Shown one piece after another: positions 31,873 to 40,737 of a stretch of 64,000 bases of DNA. Position 1 is the stretch's first letter. Every line of letters begins with the position of its first letter. The notes beneath the pieces are model-generated. The model did not search any database. It was not told the DNA's origin and saw only the letters and a list, made by a program, of their open reading frames with translations. The stretch covers positions 62,001-126,000 of the forward strand of contig NZ_PPPU01000012.1 of the NCBI RefSeq assembly GCF_006483455.1. Reading direction: 5' to 3'. The position numbers and the translations under genes were made by a program. Source of the DNA: Methylomonas koyamae. Its GTDB lineage: Bacteria; Pseudomonadota; Gammaproteobacteria; Methylococcales; Methylomonadaceae.

Positions 31873-33177
31873 TCAAAATTGAATCTTTACTCCGCCGGAA
31901 ACGATCTGGTTGCTGCCGTTTTCGATCAGTAACGCTTCGTAATCGACGAAGGCGGTAATGTTTTGCGGCAACAGCATCTGCACGCCGGTAGCCAGGTTGA
32001 CCCAGTTGCGTTCGGGTGCCGCAGTTGTCAGTCCAATCAGTGGAATGCCGGCCAAAGAGGCATCGATTTGCCGCCTGCGGTTTTCGAATTCGTGGACCCA
32101 TTCGGCCCGGAAACGGGGGATGAAGACGGTGTATAAGCTCGGCACGCTGAAGGCGCGACTGATTTCGGCGCCCATTGTCGTAGTGAACGAGTCTATGGTT
32201 TGGCCGTTCATACTGATTGTCGCGCTACCGCCGCTGTTCATGATGCCGCCGGTTTCCTGATAGCCGTCGATTTCGGTGTGGCTGTAATCGCCGCGGACGA
32301 AACCGCGTAAATTGAACCATTCCATTTGCGCTAGGTAACCGGCACCGAGGCTGGTGAAAAATTGGTCCGCGCCGTAGCTGGCAGCCGCACCGCTAATAGT
32401 TATGGAATTGTCAGCCAGTCCGGCGTTGACATTGCGCAGGGAATCAAACTCCAACCGACTATAACCGGCCATAACACTGACATAACTGTTGGCGGAAGGT
32501 GAGTAAACTAAAAATGGAGCGACCCGGTAGGCATCGGAGTTCAAATAGCCGCTATTCAAATTGAAGTCCCGGTCTGAGTGCAGATAGCCCAAAGACAGCC
32601 CCCCGGCAAATTGCTCGTCGAAACGGTAGTCCAGGATGGCGTTGGCGTGTTGGGTGTTGATGTCGAAGCCGGTTTGGCCGCGGGCGTCGTTGCGGTCGCC
32701 GAAGCCGCCGCCGCCGCTGATCGAAATACCGAATGGGCCTATATAGCCGTTGTCCCCACTTCCGTCGCCATGTTTCCTGCAGTCTTCCCGGCTTTTGGCT
32801 GATTGATTGGTGTCGTCGCAATCGTTTATACGCTGAATTCGATTGTTGATTTTTTTGACGAAATCGTAGGGTGATGAAATTGCAATCGACTCTGCTTGCA
32901 TCGAGGCCTGAGGCGATAGTTGTTGAGCGGCTACGTCTGATGTGTTGCCGCTGCCGCACAAGGCGCCCAGAGGATTGGCGGTAAAGCAAGCGGCAGATAT
33001 TGCCCGAAATACGGCTTGTTGGCCTAAGCTACCGTTAGCAATTGACGTGGTTGGTGGATTGAACGATCCGCCGCTAATGCCGCTATCTGCACCGCTCGGC
33101 TTTACCGCAGCGAGAGTCAATGTGAAGCAAGCCAGCAGAAGCTGGAAAATTTTTTTGAGCCAAGCGATGATATTCAT
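31873..33177 (-). CDS. Outer-membrane autotransporter-type beta-barrel protein
   Basis: The 434-residue product starts MNIIAWLKKIFQLLLACF, a signal sequence that continues to about residue 35 (ending TLAAVKPSGA). After a 110-residue region of low complexity the rest consists of alternating amphipathic strands (GGLSLGYLHSDRDFNL, NSYVSVMAGYSRLEFDS, ITAFVDYEALL) that end in the terminal phenylalanine of barrels (KIQF). This is the translocator type of domain with only a short passenger. The ATG at 33177 follows a strong AAGGGGGAAAC site. It lies 150 bases from the lysozyme gene, so it may be transcribed separately. No function can be assigned. Confidence 0.78.
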   Translation of the reverse strand: MNIIAWLKKIFQLLLACFTLTLAAVKPSGADSGISGGSFNPPTTSIANGSLGQQAVFRAISAACFTANPLGALCGSGNTSDVAAQQLSPQASMQAESIAISSPYDFVKKINNRIQRINDCDDTNQSAKSREDCRKHGDGSGDNGYIGPFGISISGGGGFGDRNDARGQTGFDINTQHANAILDYRFDEQFAGGLSLGYLHSDRDFNLNSGYLNSDAYRVAPFLVYSPSANSYVSVMAGYSRLEFDSLRNVNAGLADNSITISGAAASYGADQFFTSLGAGYLAQMEWFNLRGFVRGDYSHTEIDGYQETGGIMNSGGSATISMNGQTIDSFTTTMGAEISRAFSVPSLYTVFIPRFRAEWVHEFENRRRQIDASLAGIPLIGLTTAAPERNWVNLATGVQMLLPQNITAFVDYEALLIENGSNQIVSGGVKIQF

Positions 33178-33222
33178 GTTTCCCCCTTGACAAAAACTCA
33201 ATCCGAAGAGTTGTGCCGGCTT

Positions 33223-33250
33223 ATAGTAGCCCCGATTTGACGATTGTCAA
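33223..33250 (-). promoter_or_regulatory. Sigma-70 promoter of the autotransporter gene
   Basis: Read on the minus strand, a perfect TTGACA (33250-33245) and TACTAT (33228-33223) are separated by 16 bases and lie about 45 bases before the ATG. It could also serve the lysozyme and CIS genes downstream if there is read-through. Confidence 0.55.
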
Positions 33251-33498
33251 ACACTAATAATTTACGGTTTCAATTGTCCTATCGGGCTAGTTGTAGCGCG
33301 ATGGATTAGCGAATACGAAGCAGGTGAAATGGCTGGCTTGAACGCTCGTGTGAATCGTGTTAGCCGGAAGTGGTTTGAGTGGATCGATTTGCCGAGAGGG
33401 GCAAATGGGTGGGACGGAAACGGAAGTAACCACCGTCCGTCGTTGATGAGATCTCGTCAATCCGCCGTCGGCGGATCGACGGCGGCAGGAAGCGATTA
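33251..33498. other. Intergenic region upstream of the autotransporter gene
   Basis: Together with the promoter the gene-free stretch is about 320 bases. It has an inverted repeat ATCCGCCG/CGGCGGAT near 33460-33476 and is AT-rich at one end. I see no convincing gene in it. Confidence 0.5.
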
Positions 33499-33912
33499 TT
33501 ACTCGGCGGAAGCCTCCCCTTCTATCAAATGCAGCGCCGGCGCTTGGGCCGCGAATACTTCGGCGGCCAATTCCAAGGGCTTGGTAAAGCCCGGTATGGC
33601 CGGAATTTTCCAGGCTTTGCCGACGAACTTGGCCAGGATGTTCTGCAGCCAGGGCCGATCGGATTGGGCGCGGTGCAAAATGAAGCGGTAGCTTTCGCCG
33701 TCGTTGAACACGGCAAAATCCTCCAATACCACGTCTATCGTGAAATCCTCGCCGTACAAACGGCTTTGCACATAGACCCTGCGCGCATCCAGATCGAAAT
33801 TGAACTGGGTCAATTCGGCGATACCTTTCATGACGTGGTTGGCGACCCAAACGATCAGCGAGTTGGGCGTTATTTTGATGGCGAATCGGATTAAATTGGC
33901 TGCTAAGCTCAT
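33499..33912 (-). CDS. Hypothetical protein
   Basis: The 137-residue product starts MSLAANLIRFAIKITPNSLI and has a central hydrophilic beta-rich segment with IDVVLEDFAVFNDGESYRF. No signal peptide, membrane helix or catalytic motif stands out. The sequence is not low-complexity and has a usual amino-acid composition. It lies 75 bases downstream of the nitroreductase gene and may share its transcript. No family recognised. Confidence 0.6.
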   Translation of the reverse strand: MSLAANLIRFAIKITPNSLIVWVANHVMKGIAELTQFNFDLDARRVYVQSRLYGEDFTIDVVLEDFAVFNDGESYRFILHRAQSDRPWLQNILAKFVGKAWKIPAIPGFTKPLELAAEVFAAQAPALHLIEGEASAE

Positions 33913-33987
33913 AGTGGGCCTTCAACGGTGGATGGAAGTAAGCCGATGATTCTAATCGCAATCGAACTGCTTGGCCGCCAATTATTT

Positions 33988-35598
33988 TTACACCTTGTCT
34001 GACGCGGAACTTTTGAGATGAGCATACGCCGGGAACGTCTGTAGGCGGCTGTCGTCCAGCGGCTCGCCGACGGTAAAGTGGTATAGGCTTTGCCAGTCGT
34101 TGTCTTTTAACCCCAGCACGCCGTGCACCGCGTCGTCGAAGAAGCAGCCGATGCCGGTGCCGCGCACGCCGGCCGCTTCCGCCTCCAAATACAAAATCTG
34201 GCCGAGCAGGCCGCATTCCCAAAACAGCCGGCGGTAGCGCCAAGCCTCGGCCGAGACGTTGTCGGCGAAGCGGGCCAGCATGCCCAGGCTGAAGGCGCTG
34301 TCGCTGGCAATCGGTTGGTGGCAGGACAAGGTTTTCGCCGCCTGACGCACGTTGCCGGCTTGCAGTCGGTACCACTCGAACGGGGCGTCGATGCGTTGCC
34401 AGTTGTAGTCTGTGGAACAGGCGGGGCGGATTTCTGCCAAGGCTTCCGTGCTGCGCGGCAGGAAATACAGGCCCGGTTCGAGGCCGTCGACGCGATGCAC
34501 GAACAACACCAAATGCACCTGCGCCGGCCAGTTCCAGGCCGTGAACGGCGGCTTGGCGGCGGGGAGCAGCGCGGCGAGGATACGGTAAAAGTCGGCGAGC
34601 GGCAGCGGCGCCGATTTGCCGTTGAAATGTTGCGCGCTGCGGCGCTGGCGGATCAAACGGCTGGCGAGCTGGTCGTGGCTGACAGCGGGTAGCGAGGCGG
34701 CCGGTAATTCGAGCCGTTCCCGCAGCGTGGCGGGTTTGAGCGTGTGTTCGGCGACTTGGTCGATAATCGGCCAGCGGTAGAAGTGGCGGCCGCTCAAGCG
34801 TTTGGTGCTACCGAACCAGTCGGCGGACTGCAGCGCTTGCGACAAGGCCGGCCCGGAAAATTCACCCTCGGAGCCGGCACCGGTATCGATCCGGCACAAC
34901 AGGTCCGGCGTTTCGCGCTCGTCAGCGACGAAGTCGCCGTCACGGTCCAAGCCGAGCCAGGCGCCGATTTCGGCGTCGCCGGTTTCGCTGAGCAATTCAA
35001 CGTGCCAGCCCAGGCAGGCGGCGGCATAGCTCAACGCCGCCAGGGCATGGCCGATGTCGTGCTGGCAATAGCGGAATGCGCGTTCGCCGTATTTCCAGGC
35101 TTCGCGCCAATGGATGGACGACAAGCCAACGTACAAGCCGGCCGGCAAACCGGCGGCATCGAACCGGCAGCGCCGTTCCAGAAGGTGGTCGTGGCTGACG
35201 TAATGGTACACGCCCGGCGCCAATACCTCCGGGGCCGTGCTGAGCAGATAGGCTTCGGTCGGATGCAAATTGCCGCTGGACGGGTTGCAGCGCAAGGCCC
35301 AGCGGTCCGGGCCGAATTGCTTCCAAGCGGACAGGCCGAAACTGAGTTCCAGTAACAAGCCGAGATTGGAGACATTTAGCGGTTGAACGGGAATCAGCCC
35401 CGGCGCATCCAGCTCGGCGAACTTGCAGTCCAATTCCGCACCTGGCTGTGGTAAAGCCGACGTTTCGCAGCCGTCGAACCGGCGGAACGGACTGGGCTGG
35501 TCGTCCCAGTCCAGCGATGCCGGGCCTTTGGCGTAAGCATTCAGTTGATGTTTGGTGCGCTGGTGGTACGCAAGTACCTGTTGGGAGTCGTCGCTCAT
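33988..35598 (-). CDS. SagB/ThcOx-type double nitroreductase
   Basis: The 536-residue product, starting MSDDSQQVLAYHQRTKHQLNAY, has two nitroreductase-like halves. The first contains LRCNPSSGNLHPTEAYLL and FRYCQHDIGHALAALSYAAACLG; the second contains LIRQRRSAQHFN, GMLARFADNV and AAGVRGTGIGCFFDD. Such proteins use FMN; in the SagB branch they dehydrogenate azoline rings in peptide natural products, but a standalone tandem form is common in diazotrophs and methanotrophs. No cyclodehydratase or precursor peptide is next to it, so a bacteriocin role is not supported. It follows the NifZ-like gene by 92 bases. A longer upstream frame is possible, but the ATG at 35598 sits where the conserved region begins. 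Confidence 0.8.
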   Translation of the reverse strand: MSDDSQQVLAYHQRTKHQLNAYAKGPASLDWDDQPSPFRRFDGCETSALPQPGAELDCKFAELDAPGLIPVQPLNVSNLGLLLELSFGLSAWKQFGPDRWALRCNPSSGNLHPTEAYLLSTAPEVLAPGVYHYVSHDHLLERRCRFDAAGLPAGLYVGLSSIHWREAWKYGERAFRYCQHDIGHALAALSYAAACLGWHVELLSETGDAEIGAWLGLDRDGDFVADERETPDLLCRIDTGAGSEGEFSGPALSQALQSADWFGSTKRLSGRHFYRWPIIDQVAEHTLKPATLRERLELPAASLPAVSHDQLASRLIRQRRSAQHFNGKSAPLPLADFYRILAALLPAAKPPFTAWNWPAQVHLVLFVHRVDGLEPGLYFLPRSTEALAEIRPACSTDYNWQRIDAPFEWYRLQAGNVRQAAKTLSCHQPIASDSAFSLGMLARFADNVSAEAWRYRRLFWECGLLGQILYLEAEAAGVRGTGIGCFFDDAVHGVLGLKDNDWQSLYHFTVGEPLDDSRLQTFPAYAHLKSSASDKV

Positions 35599-35690
35599 AG
35601 CCTGTTGGTGCGAAATTGGGTGGGGCAGGGACTGGCGGCGTTGCGAAGAGGCATTGCAGCCGGGTGTCCCGCCGGTTAGTCGCGCGTGTA

Positions 35691-35963
35691 TCAATGCGTC
35701 GTTACCGGCTCCAGGTCCGGAGCGATCAGGTCTTCGGTCCAGCAACCGATCGGCCGACCCAAATTCAGTTCGCTGTCTTCAAAGCGTACCAAAAAAACGG
35801 TCAGCCCCGGGTCTTCTTCGACATGGCCTTTCATAACGATGACGCCGCGCGCTCCGGCTTCGGCCAGTATCGCACCTTCTTCGCTGTACGGCATGCTGCC
35901 GTCGTCGATAATCGTATGCGCTGCGTACACGACGTCGCCCAAATCCAAGTCTTCTACGTTCAT
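35691..35963 (-). CDS. NifZ-like small protein
   Basis: The 90-residue product contains LDLGDVVYAAHTIIDDGSMP, GARGVIVMKG and a terminal IGCWTEDL. This pattern (G-x-x-V ... DG ... GxxGxI ... VRF ... GC ... EEL) is also seen in the NifZ protein encoded at 47002-47478, so it is probably a second NifZ-family member. NifZ helps form the P-cluster in the MoFe protein. The ATG at 35963 follows an AGGAG site; a longer in-frame start is possible. It diverges from the iscA-nifU-nifS genes, and the shared region contains a NifA-type site. Confidence 0.7.
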   Translation of the reverse strand: MNVEDLDLGDVVYAAHTIIDDGSMPYSEEGAILAEAGARGVIVMKGHVEEDPGLTVFLVRFEDSELNLGRPIGCWTEDLIAPDLEPVTTH

Positions 35964-35984
35964 TCTGTACTCCTGTGAGTGGTT

Positions 35985-36000
35985 TGTAGCAAAGCCGACA
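35985..36000 (+). promoter_or_regulatory. NifA upstream activator sequence (TGT-N10-ACA) before iscA-nifUS
   Basis: TGT at 35985-35987 and ACA at 35998-36000 are separated by exactly ten bases (AGCAAAGCCG). The site lies about 87 bases upstream of the -24 element of iscA. TGT-N10-ACA is the known NifA binding pattern. Confidence 0.75.
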
Positions 36001-36086
36001 AAATGTTGGGAAACGGCTTGCCGATCAGGGATGGCCTGCACGCTGTTGCTAGTTTTTTCAATAGCTTAAGCTGGGGAATCGCGCAT

Positions 36087-36100
36087 GGCATGCTGGTTGC
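36087..36100 (+). promoter_or_regulatory. Sigma-54 promoter before iscA-nifUS
   Basis: ATGGCATGCTGGTTGCT has the invariant GG (36087-36088) and GC (36099-36100) ten bases apart, with TGGCA and TTGC as in the -24/-12 consensus. It is about 50 bases before the start codon. Confidence 0.85.
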
Positions 36101-36148
36101 TTGAACGAGTTACAAGATCAATGCCAACCCGTTTCAGGAGACTTATCC

Positions 36149-36505
36149 ATGATTACCCTTACCGAAAGCGCGATAAAAGCCGTGGGCCGTTTTATCAGCA
36201 GTTCCGACAAGCCCACCGGCGGTTTGCGCATCGAAGTGACCGACGGCGGCTGTTCCGGCCTGTCTTACGGCCTGCGCCTGGAAGCGAAAGAAAGCGAAGC
36301 CGATACCGTGATCGACTGCGGCGAAGTCAAAGTCTTCGTCGACCCGTTGAGCATGCCCAAGTTGGACGGCATGTCTATCGATTTCGTCGATAGCCTGGAA
36401 GGTTCAGGCTTTAAATTTACCAATCCCAACGCGGTGAAAAGCTGCGCCTGCGGTTCGTCGTTTACCACCGGCGACAACGGCGGCGCCCCTAAATCCTGTT
36501 CTTAA
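36149..36505 (+). CDS. iscA: Iron-sulfur cluster scaffold/carrier of the IscA family (Nif-linked)
   Basis: This 118-residue A-type carrier has the three conserved cysteines C35 (GGCSGLSY), C99 and C101 (CACGSSF). It delivers Fe-S clusters to target proteins; Nif-linked members replace or help NifU. The ATG at 36149 is preceded by CAGGAG; the frame extends further up but without a ribosome site. A sigma-54 promoter and NifA site lie upstream, and nifU follows by 18 bases. In diazotrophs this gene is often called iscA-nif or orf6. Confidence 0.9.
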   Translation: MITLTESAIKAVGRFISSSDKPTGGLRIEVTDGGCSGLSYGLRLEAKESEADTVIDCGEVKVFVDPLSMPKLDGMSIDFVDSLEGSGFKFTNPNAVKSCACGSSFTTGDNGGAPKSCS

Positions 36506-36523
36506 GTTTGCGAGGTTATTGCC

Positions 36524-37438
36524 ATGTGGGATTATTCAGAAAAAGTTAAAGACCATTTCTTCAACCCGAAAAATGCCGGTGCGGTCGCCGGGGCCAATGC
36601 GATTGGCGAAGTGGGTTCCATCAGTTGCGGCGACGCTTTGCGGCTGACCTTGAAAGTCAACGAAGACACCGAAGTCATCGAAGACGCCGGCTTTCAAACC
36701 TTCGGCTGCGGCTCGGCGATTGCGTCGTCGTCGGTGTTGACCGAAATCATCAAAGGCATGACGCTGGACGAGGCCTTGAAAGTCACCAACCAGGACATCG
36801 CCGCCGAACTGGACGGCCTGCCGCCGGAAAAAATGCACTGCTCGGTAATGGGCCGCGAAGCGCTGCAAGCCGCCGTCGCCAACTATCGCGGTGAAGAGTG
36901 GAAAGACGACCATGAAGAAGGCGCGCTGATCTGCAAATGCTTCGGTATCGATGCAGCAATGATCGAAGAGATGGTGTGGGCCAACAAGCTGCGTACCGTC
37001 GAGGACGTCACCAACTTCACCAAAGCCGGCGGCGGTTGCGCTTCCTGCCATGAAGACATCGAAGGCCTCCTGGAAAAAGTGTTGAAAGAACGCGGCGAAA
37101 GCTTCGATCCGAACGCGGTTCCGGTCGCCAAACCGGCGCCGGTGGTAGCGGAGAAAGGACCGATGACCAATCTGCAGCGGATCAAGAAAATCGAGGAAGT
37201 GATCATGTCGTTCCGGCCGCAATTGATGGCCGACGGCGGCGACGTCGAGTTGGTGGAAGTGGTCGACAAGACTGCTTACGTCAACATGACCGGCGCCTGC
37301 AACGGCTGCCAAATGTCGGCGATGACCATCGCCGGTATTCAGCAACGCCTGATCGAAGTGATGGGCGAGTTCATCAAAGTCGTGCCGGCGTCGCAAATGC
37401 CGAAACTGGTGAATATCCAGGAGGCCGGTCATGCCTGA
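36524..37438 (+). CDS. nifU: Nitrogenase Fe-S cluster scaffold NifU
   Basis: The 304-residue product has the three-domain structure of full-length NifU. The IscU-like domain (about 1-125) has C35, C62 and C106. The permanent 2Fe-2S domain has C137, C139, C172 and C175. The C-terminal NfU domain (about 215-295) has C259 and C262 in [10 protein letters not shown]. These positions agree with those known from Azotobacter vinelandii. NifU assembles Fe-S clusters for nitrogenase using sulfur from NifS, which is encoded directly downstream with an 8-base overlap. Confidence 0.98.
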   Translation: MWDYSEKVKDHFFNPKNAGAVAGANAIGEVGSISCGDALRLTLKVNEDTEVIEDAGFQTFGCGSAIASSSVLTEIIKGMTLDEALKVTNQDIAAELDGLPPEKMHCSVMGREALQAAVANYRGEEWKDDHEEGALICKCFGIDAAMIEEMVWANKLRTVEDVTNFTKAGGGCASCHEDIEGLLEKVLKERGESFDPNAVPVAKPAPVVAEKGPMTNLQRIKKIEEVIMSFRPQLMADGGDVELVEVVDKTAYVNMTGACNGCQMSAMTIAGIQQRLIEVMGEFIKVVPASQMPKLVNIQEAGHA

Positions 37439-38645
37439 TATCTATCTGGATAACAACGCCACGACCAAGGTGGACCGGGCCGTCGTCGATGCGATGATCC
37501 CCTATTTCACCGAATACTTCGGCAACCCGTCGTCGATTCACCGCTTCGCCGACGGCGTGGCGCGGGCGATCAAGAAGGCCCGCAGTCAAGTGCAGGAATT
37601 GCTGGGCGCGGAGCACGATTCGGAGATTATTTTTACCTCCTGCGGCACCGAATCCGATTCGACCGCGATTTTGTCGGCGATCAAATGCCAGCCCAACCGC
37701 AAGGAAATCATCACCACGGCGGTGGAGCATCCGGCGATTTTGAATCTGGTCGATAACCTGGAAAAAGAAGGTTACACCATCCACCGGCTGCCGGTGGACA
37801 AGCGCGGCCGGATTAATCTGGAAGCCTATCAGGCCATGCTGTCGGATAAGGTTGCCATCGTTTCGGTGATGTGGGCCAACAACGAAACCGGCACCATTTT
37901 CCCGGTCGAGAAAATGGCCGAGATGGCCAATGCTGCCGGCGTGATGTTCCATACCGATGCGGTGCAGGCGGTCGGCAAGATTCCGATGATGTTGCAGGAT
38001 ACCAAGATCGACATGCTCAGTCTGTCCGGCCACAAACTGCACGCGCCGAAAGGTATCGGCGTGTTGTATCTGCGCCGCGGTACCCGCTTCCGGCCCTTGC
38101 TGCGCGGCGGCCACCAGGAGCGCGGCCGCCGGGCCGGCACCGAGAACACCGCCTCCATCGTCGGTTTGGGCGTGGCCTGCGAACTGGCGCTGCAGCACAT
38201 GGAGTTCGAGAACACCCAAGTCAAGGCCATGCGCGACAAGCTGGAGCAAGGCGTGGTCGAGGCGATTCCGCATTGCTTCATTACCGGCGACTTGAACAAC
38301 CGCTTGCCGAATACTACCGACATTGCTTTCGAATACATCGAAGGCGAGGCGATCCTGATGCTGCTGAACAAGGCCGGCATTGCCGCGTCGAGCGGCTCGG
38401 CCTGTACTTCCGGCTCGCTGGAACCGTCGCACGTGATGCGGGCGATGGACATCCCTTACACCGCCGCCCACGGCACCATCCGCTTCTCGTTCTCGCGTTA
38501 CAACACCATGAGCGAAGTGGACGAGGTGTTGAAAGTGATGCCGACCATCGTTGCCAACCTGCGCAAGCTGTCGCCGTACTGGGACAGTATCAACAACTGC
38601 CCGGTGGCCGACCCCGAGCAAGCCTTCCAGCCGACCTACGCCTGA
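37431..38645 (+). CDS. nifS: Cysteine desulfurase NifS
   Basis: The 404-residue product has the PLP lysine K202 in [13 protein letters not shown] and the catalytic cysteine C325 in [15 protein letters not shown], the positions known from Azotobacter NifS. It extracts sulfur from L-cysteine and transfers it to NifU. It is the last gene of the iscA-nifU-nifS operon and is followed by a stem-loop. Confidence 0.98.
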   Translation: MPDIYLDNNATTKVDRAVVDAMIPYFTEYFGNPSSIHRFADGVARAIKKARSQVQELLGAEHDSEIIFTSCGTESDSTAILSAIKCQPNRKEIITTAVEHPAILNLVDNLEKEGYTIHRLPVDKRGRINLEAYQAMLSDKVAIVSVMWANNETGTIFPVEKMAEMANAAGVMFHTDAVQAVGKIPMMLQDTKIDMLSLSGHKLHAPKGIGVLYLRRGTRFRPLLRGGHQERGRRAGTENTASIVGLGVACELALQHMEFENTQVKAMRDKLEQGVVEAIPHCFITGDLNNRLPNTTDIAFEYIEGEAILMLLNKAGIAASSGSACTSGSLEPSHVMRAMDIPYTAAHGTIRFSFSRYNTMSEVDEVLKVMPTIVANLRKLSPYWDSINNCPVADPEQAFQPTYA

Positions 38646-38654
38646 CGGCGAATA

Positions 38655-38686
38655 CCGCGACACCGCTTTGATCGGCGGTGTTGCGG
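38655..38686. terminator. Stem-loop downstream of nifS
   Basis: CCGCGACACCGC and GCGGTGTTGCGG form a 12-base-pair stem (one G-U wobble on the plus-strand RNA) with an 8-base loop. There is no T-run, so it is only a candidate terminator. It lies between two genes that face each other. Confidence 0.4.
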
Positions 38687-38735
38687 CGGCTTCGCCAAGC
38701 TTCTGCCCCGTCCCAACTCGTTTGGAGACGCCGAT

Positions 38736-39617
38736 TTATTTGGAAACGAACTCCACCGTATTCAAGTCCACCTGAATTCTGATCTGGTTGTTGATCTGTT
38801 CCAGAGCCTGGCTGAGCCGGGTTTTGACCTGGCCGCCGTGGAGGGCGCGCACCAGGAACTGGTCGTCTTCGCCGCTACGTGCGGCCAGGAAGTTGTCCAG
38901 GTCGCGGCCGGGTTCGAATTCGCCGCCGACCCAGCGCAGGGCGTCCACGCAGCGACGGAAGATTTTGGGGTAGACCAGCACGCCGGTTTCGGGGCCGAGG
39001 TCGTCCAGTGTGGAGACGGTGAAACGCTTGCTGCGATCCAGTCGCCAGATGCCCCGCCGTGCGGTTTTGGCTTGTTGGTAGGCGGCGATCAGCCGGGTCT
39101 GGCTGTCGAAGGACAGGCCGCCGGAGTACAGGCCCAGGTAGGCGAGACCGTTGGCGACAGCGTGAAAATTGTAGGTTTTGCCGAGCAGGGCTTTGGTCAG
39201 TTTCACGTCCGCGCCGTCCTTGATCTTCTGCCGCGGCAACACAAAGGCGATGGGTCGGCCGTGGCCCTCGAAGCCGTCGCACAGTATCGCCGCCTCGGTT
39301 TCCCAGGCGAAGCCGCTGGGGGCGACCGTCCAGTCCCAGCCGGCGGGGTCGACGCCCAGCCATTCCAGCAGACCGTTGCGGCTTTCCAGTCCGTGCGGTT
39401 GTTCGGCGCCGCCGTAGTGCAGCTCCGGCGTGTCTATCGCTTGAAAGCGCAATTGGTAACTTTCCTCGCCGCCGGCCTCGCTGGGCTGAGCGAAGCGGGG
39501 CAGCCCCTGGAACAAGGTCATGTCGTCGGCGATGAAACGCATGCTGTCGCCGTCCGGCGATTGCCGTTGCCGCACGACGAGACGGCCTTTGATGTAGCGG
39601 TAATATCCTAATGACAT
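38736..39617 (-). CDS. Thermonuclease-like (SNase-fold) protein
   Basis: This 293-residue protein starts MSLGYYRYIKGRLVVRQRQS. A region of about 100 residues is reminiscent of the staphylococcal nuclease fold: a TLFQGLPRF strand, the RFQAIDTPELHY motif that fits the metal-binding strand of SNase proteins, and a basic FVLPRQKIKDG. The C-terminal half (SKRFTVSTLDDLGPETGVLV and beyond) is an additional domain of unknown type. There is no signal peptide. A GAGG site precedes the ATG at 39617. It is convergent with nifS. The classic SNase arginine and glutamate set is only partly visible, so activity is uncertain. Confidence 0.65.
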   Translation of the reverse strand: MSLGYYRYIKGRLVVRQRQSPDGDSMRFIADDMTLFQGLPRFAQPSEAGGEESYQLRFQAIDTPELHYGGAEQPHGLESRNGLLEWLGVDPAGWDWTVAPSGFAWETEAAILCDGFEGHGRPIAFVLPRQKIKDGADVKLTKALLGKTYNFHAVANGLAYLGLYSGGLSFDSQTRLIAAYQQAKTARRGIWRLDRSKRFTVSTLDDLGPETGVLVYPKIFRRCVDALRWVGGEFEPGRDLDNFLAARSGEDDQFLVRALHGGQVKTRLSQALEQINNQIRIQVDLNTVEFVSK

Positions 39618-39930
39618 GCTGACCTCGCTGCTGGGTTCGCGGCCGGTACGCTCGGTGCCCGGCCTGGTGGCTGGATGGGGCGTGCGGCCCGGATCATGCG
39701 CCGATTTCGGCCGGCCGGCAAATTTTTTGGGCAGGTTGAGGCGCAATCCCCTCAGTTGAGCGGTGCGTTATGTCGGGTGGATTTATATTGTCTCGACCAT
39801 CGTGCGCACAAATTCCGGACGAATCCACTTGCCGGTAATGGGGTGAGGTGTCTTGGGCTAACAGGCCTAACTCGGATGTTCTGTGCTAATCTGCCCGGTA
39901 TCGAAGCGCTGCCGCCTGCATTGTCCGTCT
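39618..39930. other. Intergenic region between the SNase-like gene and the GntR gene
   Basis: These 313 bases separate two divergent genes. The right part is more AT-rich and should hold promoters for both, but I could not pick a convincing -35/-10 pair. No repeat or RNA gene was recognised. Confidence 0.45.
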
Positions 39931-40737
39931 ATGAATCAAAGCCGATCCTCTGTCAAACCGCAACCTCAAGCGGCCAACGACAGCACCGCCTTTATCGACA
40001 AAATCCGCCCCGACAGTGGCGTTGCCGAACCGGTTTATAAACAGTTGTTGCGCCGCATCGTGCAATTGATCGAGTCAGGCGAGCTCGGCGACGGCTTTAG
40101 CTTGCCATCCGAGCGGGCCCTGGCCGAAGCGCTGGCTTTGAGTCGCACCACCGTCCGCCGCTGCTATGAAGAATTGCGGGCGCAAGACCATATCGATACC
40201 CATGGCCGCGCCGGGGTGACGGTAAAAGCGGCGCCGCAACGGATCGCGCCGGAAATGGGGCGGTTGAAGGGTTTTACCGAAGAAATGCGCGAACTCGGTA
40301 TGGTGGCGTCGACCCGGATTTTGGAGCAGGGCATCGTCGAGGACCGTACCATTGCCTCGATCTTCAATCGGCCGGCATCCAACCGTTTTTTTAGAATTGT
40401 GCGTTTGCGTCTGGGCGATGGCAATCCGATGTCGCGCGAAGTCGCTTGGTACGATTTGACCCCGGCGCCGGATTTCGCGCAATGGAACGGCGACGGTTCC
40501 GCTTACCAATTTTTACAGGAACGCTGCGGTTTGAGCTTGCAACGCGCCGACCAGACCATCGAAGCCGTCATCTGCAATCAGGCGGAAATGCGGGTATTCG
40601 GTTTCGAACAGCCCGGCCCTTGTTTGCTGCTGAAGCGAAAAACCTATACCGACCAGGGCACGATGGTCGAGTACGTCGAAGGCACCTTTCGCGGCGACGC
40701 CTATACCTATCGGGTCGAGCTCAAAATGCCCGGCTGA
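39931..40737 (+). CDS. GntR family regulator with UTRA ligand domain (HutC type)
   Basis: The 268-residue product has an N-terminal winged helix of the GntR type (YKQLLRRIVQLIESGELGDG, LPSERALAEALALSRTTVRR). A UTRA sensor domain follows (FTEEMRELGMVASTRILEQG, FRIVRLRLGDGNPMSREVAW, VEYVEGTFRGDAYTYRVEL). It probably represses a sugar-related gene and responds to a phosphosugar or amino sugar. The neighbour, 17 bases convergent, is a PfkB-type sugar kinase, and its upstream region has three TGGTAT repeats that could be the operator. The ATG used is the first of two candidates with similar support; an earlier in-frame ATG lies at 39883. Confidence 0.83.
   Translation: MNQSRSSVKPQPQAANDSTAFIDKIRPDSGVAEPVYKQLLRRIVQLIESGELGDGFSLPSERALAEALALSRTTVRRCYEELRAQDHIDTHGRAGVTVKAAPQRIAPEMGRLKGFTEEMRELGMVASTRILEQGIVEDRTIASIFNRPASNRFFRIVRLRLGDGNPMSREVAWYDLTPAPDFAQWNGDGSAYQFLQERCGLSLQRADQTIEAVICNQAEMRVFGFEQPGPCLLLKRKTYTDQGTMVEYVEGTFRGDAYTYRVELKMPG

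Noticed and set aside
33287..34375. A 362-codon open frame on the minus strand
   Set aside because: It overlaps the hypothetical gene at 33499 and the nitroreductase in another frame and has an Arg/Pro/Gly-rich composition typical of a shadow of GC-rich coding sequence.
37374..38663. A 429-codon minus-strand frame over nifS
   Set aside because: It is His/Gln/Arg-rich and antisense to nifS, which has all catalytic residues.
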